A DNA stretch of 43,824 bases from Pseudomonas sp. K2I15 (GTDB taxonomy: Bacteria; Pseudomonadota; Gammaproteobacteria; Pseudomonadales; Pseudomonadaceae), in assembly GCF_002204795.1 (NCBI RefSeq), contig NZ_NIXO01000053.1, forward strand, positions 1 through 43,824. The letters run 5' to 3'. The notes under the pieces were generated by a model. That model was not told where the DNA came from, ran no database searches, and saw nothing but the letters and a program-made list of their open reading frames with translations. Below are positions 39,948 through 43,824 of this stretch, in pieces (the first letter of the stretch is position 1; every line of letters starts with the position of its first letter). Position numbers and translations under genes: made by a program.

Positions 39948-40985
39948 ATGAAACTCGCCCCCGCCCAACTCGCCAAGCACCTGCAAGGCAGCCTTGCGCC
40001 CGTCTACATCGTCAGCGGAGATGACCCGCTGCTGTGTCAGGAAGCAGCGGACGCCATTCGCACCGCCGCCCGCCAACAAGGCTTCGATGAACGCCAGGTA
40101 TTCAGCGCCGACGCCAGTTTCGACTGGGGAACGCTGCTGCAAGCCGGGGCGAGCATGTCGCTGTTCGCCGAAAAGCGCCTGCTGGAACTGCGCCTGCCTT
40201 CGGGCAAGCCCGGCGACAAGGGCGCGGCGGCGCTGATGGAATACTGTGGACGCCCTGCCGAAGACACCTTGCTGCTGATCAGCCTGCCCAAGCTCGATGG
40301 CAGCGCACAGAAGACCAAGTGGGGCAAGGCGCTGGTGGAGGGTGCACAGACCCAGTTCATACAGATCTGGCCGGTGGACAGCAGCCAGCTGCCGCAGTGG
40401 ATTCGCCAGCGCCTGTCGCAATCCGGGCTGACTGCCAGCCAGGACGCGGTGGAACTGATTGCAGCGCGAGTGGAAGGCAATTTGCTGGCGGCCGCCCAGG
40501 AAATCGAAAAGCTCAAGCTGATGGCCGAAGGTGGCCAGATCACCGTCGAAACCGTACAAGGCGCCGTGGCTGACAGCGCGCGCTTTGACGTATTTGGCTT
40601 GGTGGACGCGATCCTTAATGGCGAACCCGCCCACGCCCTGCGCATGCTCGAAGGGCTGCGCGGCGAAGGCGTCGAACCGCCCGTCATACTTTGGGCCCTG
40701 GCCCGGGAATTACGGTTACTGGCCAATATTGCCCTGCAATACAGCCAAGGCATCCCACTGGACAAGGCGTTTAGCCAAGCGCGACCGCCAGTATGGGACA
40801 AGCGCAAACCGCTGATCAGCAAAGCCCTGCAACGGCACACGGCGCAACGCTGGGCGCAATTGCTGCTGGAAGCCCAGCGCATTGATGCGCAGATCAAGGG
40901 CCAGGCGGCTGGTTCGCCATGGATGAGCCTGAGTCGTTTGTCACTTTTGATGTCAGGACAGCGCTTGGCATTGCCTGCTGAATAG
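39948..40985 (+). CDS. holA: DNA polymerase III delta subunit
   Basis: Clamp-loader subunit that opens the beta clamp. It has 345 residues. Domain I begins with LAPVYIVSGDDPLLCQEAADAIR, and ASMSLFAEKRLLELRLPSGKPGDKG is the beta-binding region. Domain III is the collar helix bundle (PPVILWALARELRLL). No Shine-Dalgarno sequence is visible before the ATG; instead a GC-rich hairpin lies 11 bases upstream, so translation may depend on coupling with lptE or on unstructured context. The third gene after leuS and lptE, as in P. aeruginosa. Confidence 0.95.
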   Translation: MKLAPAQLAKHLQGSLAPVYIVSGDDPLLCQEAADAIRTAARQQGFDERQVFSADASFDWGTLLQAGASMSLFAEKRLLELRLPSGKPGDKGAAALMEYCGRPAEDTLLLISLPKLDGSAQKTKWGKALVEGAQTQFIQIWPVDSSQLPQWIRQRLSQSGLTASQDAVELIAARVEGNLLAAAQEIEKLKLMAEGGQITVETVQGAVADSARFDVFGLVDAILNGEPAHALRMLEGLRGEGVEPPVILWALARELRLLANIALQYSQGIPLDKAFSQARPPVWDKRKPLISKALQRHTAQRWAQLLLEAQRIDAQIKGQAAGSPWMSLSRLSLLMSGQRLALPAE

Positions 40986-41069
40986 TCCTACGTATCGCTG
41001 GGCTGGACAGAATCCAAACTTCGGCCGATGATTCGCACCGCATCATCAACCCGCCAGAGAGTACCCATC

Positions 41070-41234
41070 ATGAGCAAGAAGCCATCCAAGCATGGCCCCA
41101 ACAAGGCCAAATCCATCATCGCCCAGCCGTTGTTCCGCAGTCGCCAGGAACGAGCCGGCAAAGGCAAAGGCAGCTACCGCCGCGAAGCCTTCCAGTCTAA
41201 TAGCTGGGAGGCTTCTTACTTTCTGGCTGCCTGA
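41070..41234 (+). CDS. arfA: Alternative ribosome-rescue factor A
   Basis: ArfA recruits release factor 2 to ribosomes stalled on mRNAs lacking a stop codon and is the backup for tmRNA. The 54-residue product has the family core PLFRSRQERAGKGKGSYRR and an EAS near the end, as in E. coli ArfA (72 residues). A strong hairpin (41185-41216) lies inside the last third of the coding region, covering codons 39-49. In other proteobacteria such hairpins are cut by RNase III or terminate transcription, so that arfA mRNA itself lacks a stop and ArfA is made only when tmRNA fails. The start ATG at 41070 is preceded by AGAGAG; 14 open codons upstream are not conserved. Confidence 0.88.
   Translation: MSKKPSKHGPNKAKSIIAQPLFRSRQERAGKGKGSYRREAFQSNSWEASYFLAA
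41185..41216 (+). promoter_or_regulatory. Intragenic stem-loop in arfA
   Basis: GAAGCCTTCCAG (41185-41196) pairs with CTGGGAGGCTTC (41205-41216): 12 pairs with one G-U and an 8-base loop. TTACTTTCT follows, resembling an intrinsic terminator. The structure lies before the stop codon, as expected for the non-stop arfA mRNA mechanism. Confidence 0.75.
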
Positions 41235-41295
41235 AGGCAAGCGCCCCTCTGGCATGATAAGGTCTGCACCTGATTCGTATTCCCTGGACCTGTGC

Positions 41296-42621
41296 ATGCC
41301 CTCTAGTCTTTCCCGTCGTTGGCACCTTCGCCAACTGATCGCTGCCTCCAGCCTCATTCTGTTAGTCGCCTGCGCGGAAAAACCCACCGCAGCCGATGCT
41401 CAACCCTTGCCCCCGCTCCAGACTGCACCGGTAGCTGCGCCTGCCGTCGTTGCGCCACTGGCGGTAGACAACCTTGATATCCAGCCGACCCAGACCTTTG
41501 CCGAATGGCAGGCTGGTTTTCGCGTGGACGCCCTGAAGGCCGGCATTACGCCAGCTGTGTTTGATAACGCCTTCGCCAACGTCGTGCCCGACATGGCGGT
41601 GATTCGCGCCGACCGTAGCCAGCCGGAGTTCTCGCGCCCGGTGTGGGAATACCTCGATGGCGCGCTGTCGCCGCTGCGCGTGCGCAATGGCCAGTCGCTG
41701 CTGGTGAAGTACGCCGACATTCTGCAACGCATTGAGGACCGTTATGGCGTCGACCGCCAGGCGCTGGTCTCGGTGTGGGGCATGGAGAGTAACTTCGGCC
41801 AGTTCCAGGGCAATAACTCGGTGATCCGCTCCCTGGCGACCTTGGCCTATGAAGGCCGACGCCCGGCGTTCGCCCAGGCGCAGCTGCTGGCGGCGCTGCA
41901 AATCATCCAGCATGGCGATATCGCCGCCGACCAGATGAAAGGTTCCTGGGCCGGGGCCATGGGCCAGACCCAGTTCATCCCGACCACCTACAACACCCAC
42001 GCGGTGGACTTCGACGGTGACGGTCGCCGCGATATCTGGAACAGCCCGGCCGACGCCCTCGCCTCCACCGCGCATTACCTGCAAAGCTCCGGCTGGCAAA
42101 AAGGCCAGCCTTGGGGCTTCGAGGTGCAGCAACTGCCGTTGAACTTCGACTACGCCCTGGCCGATGGCAGCGTGCGCAAGACCGTTGGCGAGTGGCTGAA
42201 ATTGGGGATCCAGGTGCCTCCGGGCGCCAGCGTCCCGGCCAATGTGGACCAGCTTTCCGCGGCCCTGCTGCTGCCTGCCGGCTATCGCGGCCCGGCGTTC
42301 CTGGTGCTGGATAATTTCCGCGCGATCCTCAAGTACAACAACTCGTCGTCCTACGCATTGGCGGTTGGCTTGTTGTCGGAGCGGTTCGGTGGTGGTGGTG
42401 TGATTCGTGGAAGCTGGCCGAAGGACGAGCTGCCATTGACTCGCTCACAGCGGATTGATCTGCAGACGGTGCTCAGCGCCCATGGTTACGACGCCGGCAA
42501 CCCGGACGGGATCATCGGCGCCAATACCCGCAAGGCGATTCGTGCAGCGCAGCAATCGCTGGGCTGGCCGGCAGATGGGTATCCGACGGTGAAGTTGCTG
42601 GAGTCGCTGCAAAGCCGCTAG
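41296..42621 (+). CDS. sltB3: Lytic murein transglycosylase (SltB3/MltB type)
   Basis: Cleaves the MurNAc-GlcNAc bond of peptidoglycan, forming 1,6-anhydro ends. A 441-residue lipoprotein-like protein with a signal ending LLVAC (Cys about 24). The MltB-type catalytic domain carries E164 in SVWGMESNFGQFQGN, then SWAGAMGQTQFIPTTYN and VDFDGDGRRDIWNSPADALAS. A C-terminal peptidoglycan-binding domain follows (SQRIDLQTVLSAHGYDAGNPDGIIGANTRKAIRAAQ). This domain order and the position near holA fit P. aeruginosa SltB3 (PA3992) from memory. The ATG at 41296 is chosen to give the signal peptide; the 68 open codons upstream run through arfA. Confidence 0.92.
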   Translation: MPSSLSRRWHLRQLIAASSLILLVACAEKPTAADAQPLPPLQTAPVAAPAVVAPLAVDNLDIQPTQTFAEWQAGFRVDALKAGITPAVFDNAFANVVPDMAVIRADRSQPEFSRPVWEYLDGALSPLRVRNGQSLLVKYADILQRIEDRYGVDRQALVSVWGMESNFGQFQGNNSVIRSLATLAYEGRRPAFAQAQLLAALQIIQHGDIAADQMKGSWAGAMGQTQFIPTTYNTHAVDFDGDGRRDIWNSPADALASTAHYLQSSGWQKGQPWGFEVQQLPLNFDYALADGSVRKTVGEWLKLGIQVPPGASVPANVDQLSAALLLPAGYRGPAFLVLDNFRAILKYNNSSSYALAVGLLSERFGGGGVIRGSWPKDELPLTRSQRIDLQTVLSAHGYDAGNPDGIIGANTRKAIRAAQQSLGWPADGYPTVKLLESLQSR

Positions 42622-42644
42622 ATCACTGTATGGCCGCTACCGTA

Positions 42645-42729
42645 TTCGCGAGCAAGCCCGCTCCCACATTTTAACCGTGTACTTCCTGAAGGAACGCGGT
42701 CGAAATATGGGAACGGGCTTGCTCGCGAA
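42645..42729. repeat. REP doublet in the outward arrangement
   Basis: The left arm is the inverse form (from 42645, TTCGCGAGCAAGCCCGC) and the right arm the forward form, changed to TATGGGAACGGGCTTGCTCG (from 42706, ending 42729). The same order is seen at 29073. It lies in the convergent gap between sltB3 and the LD-carboxypeptidase gene. Confidence 0.85.
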
Positions 42730-42754
42730 GAGGCCTTCAGCAGCCCGACAAATC

Positions 42755-43690
42755 TCAGGCTTTAAACACCACATCCTGCTCCAACACCAACCGCTTCTCC
42801 CCTGCATCCAAGCGCACCCTCGCGCCCATCGGCAAGGTGAGGTTCGGGTTGCAGTGGCCGCTGCGCCAGCCAGATAGCACAGGAATGCACAACGGCTCGA
42901 AGGTCTGCTTCAGCAGTCGCTCAAGCGCAGCACTATCAACCCCGGCCACATCCCCCACCACAACACCCGACACCTGGGCCAACTTGCCCGCCAGGCGCAG
43001 ATGGGTCAGCAACCGGTCGATTCGGTACAGCGGCTCGTTAATGTCTTCGATAAACAGAATGATGCCCTCGGCATCAATCTCGTACGCCGTGCCCATCACC
43101 GCTGCGATCATCGATAGGTTGCCGCCCAGCAGCCGCCCGCAGGCGATGCCTGGCTCGACGGTGGTCAATGGGTAGGCCACCGGGTGGGTCAACTGGCTAC
43201 CGGCCTTCACTTGCCCGCGCAGCATGCTGAACAGCGATGACTCGGTAGGCTGTTGCTTTTCACCTAATAAGTCAGCGTTGTACATCGGCCCGTGGAAGGT
43301 GACGAAACCGGCATAACGGTTGATCGCCAGGTGCAACGCGGTGATATCGCTGTAGCCCACAAATGGCTTGGGGTTGGCCCGCAACAGGTCAAAGTCCAAG
43401 CGGTCCAGCAGGCGCGGCGTGCCGTATCCGCCGCGCAGGCAAAAAATCGCGTCGATGGACGGGTCGGCGAACGCGGCGTGCAGGTCATTCAGGCGTATGT
43501 CATCACTGCCGGCCAGGTAGCCATCACGCTGCCCTACACCGGGAAAAACCCGCAGTGTGTAGCCCCGGGCGCACATCCATTGCGTGGCCTTGTCGATATC
43601 CAGCTCGGCCGGCCCGGCAGGGGCAATCAGCCCGATCACGCCTTCGGCGCGCAGCGCAGGTACCGCACAAGTGGTTAATTGAGTCGTCAT
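42755..43690 (-). CDS. ldcA: LD-carboxypeptidase (peptidase family S66)
   Basis: Cytoplasmic enzyme that removes the terminal D-Ala from tetrapeptides during murein recycling. It has 311 residues. The S66 nucleophile is S114 in FVGYSDITALH; the Glu of FIEDINEPLYRIDR and the His of GWRSGHCNPNLTLP complete the Ser-Glu-His triad. IGLIAPAGPAE and CLRGGYGTPRLLDRLD are further family segments. GGAG lies upstream of the ATG at 43690. Lying beside sltB3, it makes a small murein-turnover neighbourhood, though the two genes converge and are not an operon. Confidence 0.93.
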   Translation of the reverse strand: MTTQLTTCAVPALRAEGVIGLIAPAGPAELDIDKATQWMCARGYTLRVFPGVGQRDGYLAGSDDIRLNDLHAAFADPSIDAIFCLRGGYGTPRLLDRLDFDLLRANPKPFVGYSDITALHLAINRYAGFVTFHGPMYNADLLGEKQQPTESSLFSMLRGQVKAGSQLTHPVAYPLTTVEPGIACGRLLGGNLSMIAAVMGTAYEIDAEGIILFIEDINEPLYRIDRLLTHLRLAGKLAQVSGVVVGDVAGVDSAALERLLKQTFEPLCIPVLSGWRSGHCNPNLTLPMGARVRLDAGEKRLVLEQDVVFKA

Positions 43691-43771
43691 CCATGGTTCT
43701 CCTCGTGTGGATTGCCCAAGGCACTCTAAACAGCAATGGTTGCAAACAGAAGAGGAAGAGTCAGTAGCACA

Positions 43772-43824
43772 TGTGGGAGCGGGCTTGCTCGCGAATGCGG
43801 TGTGTCAGTCACTAGTGCTTTGAC
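43772..43824. repeat. REP element, right half beyond the window
   Basis: The forward arm TGTGGGAGCGGGCTTGCTCG starts at 43772, followed by a spacer almost equal to that of the element at 35064. The inverse arm must lie past 43824. Unlike most copies it is upstream of a gene start (ldcA). Confidence 0.8.

Noticed and set aside
1..43824. CRISPR array, prophage, insertion sequence or toxin-antitoxin system
   Set aside because: No regularly spaced direct repeats, transposase, integrase, phage structural gene or TA pair was found; the repeats present are REP doublets.

Overview
The window is a stretch of core chromosome from a fluorescent-group Pseudomonas (P. fluorescens/P. putida type). The proteins read as Pseudomonas orthologues throughout. 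The gene order amn - aidB - ladS - thiD/thiE - hemL - (Sel1 gene) - (DUF1820 gene) - miaB - ybeZ - ybeY - corC - lnt - ydcF-like - leuS - lptE - holA - (arfA) - sltB3 matches, from memory, the P. aeruginosa PAO1 neighbourhood around PA3970-PA3992. Most convergent gene gaps carry the paired REP elements typical of fluorescent pseudomonads. I see no prophage, insertion sequence, integrase, CRISPR array, rRNA or tRNA. This is a housekeeping region, not an accessory island.

Layout. Positions 1-10.3 kb: a leftward tesB/HAD-hydrolase/GNAT group, a divergent histone-deacetylase-family gene, a BaiN-like flavoprotein, the RNA helicase rhlE, the exporter yedA with a divergent Lrp/AsnC regulator, a small DUF3077/DUF6124-type protein, a DnaQ-like exonuclease paired with a NYN-domain protein, and a DUF2076 protein. 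Positions 10.4-20.9 kb: a YciC-like membrane protein, a membrane-anchored endonuclease/exonuclease/phosphatase-family protein, hrpB, a lipoprotein, fieF, a Gln/Pro/Asn-rich exported protein, a structured intergenic region with an orphan leftward terminator, a second Lrp/AsnC regulator, a DUF2788 protein, rluE and amn. Positions 21-31 kb: aidB, the hybrid sensor kinase ladS, the thiD-thiE-hemL cofactor operon, a Sel1-repeat protein, a DUF1820 protein and miaB. Positions 31-43.8 kb: the ybeZ-ybeY-corC-lnt envelope/RNA operon, a YdcF-like protein, a small hypothetical protein, the leuS-lptE-holA group, arfA, the lytic transglycosylase sltB3 and an LD-carboxypeptidase.

Functional themes. RNA metabolism and translation are prominent (rhlE, hrpB, rluE, miaB, ybeY, ybeZ, leuS, arfA, NYN and DnaQ-like nucleases), as are envelope biogenesis (lnt, lptE, sltB3, ldcA, YdcF) and cofactor synthesis (thiD, thiE, hemL). 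The main signalling gene is ladS, whose relatives feed the Gac/Rsm switch.

The most interesting signals are small regulatory structures rather than a new gene cluster: a strong hairpin inside the arfA coding region, a 10-bp perfect stem that buries the ydcF start region, a cluster of DnaA-box sequences around 3.2-3.8 kb, an orphan leftward terminator beside a structured 240-bp gap, a palindrome inside the promoter of the Sel1 gene, and the pattern that all eight convergent gene pairs either contain a REP doublet or overlap at their stop codons. All starts and motifs were read by eye; no database search was possible.
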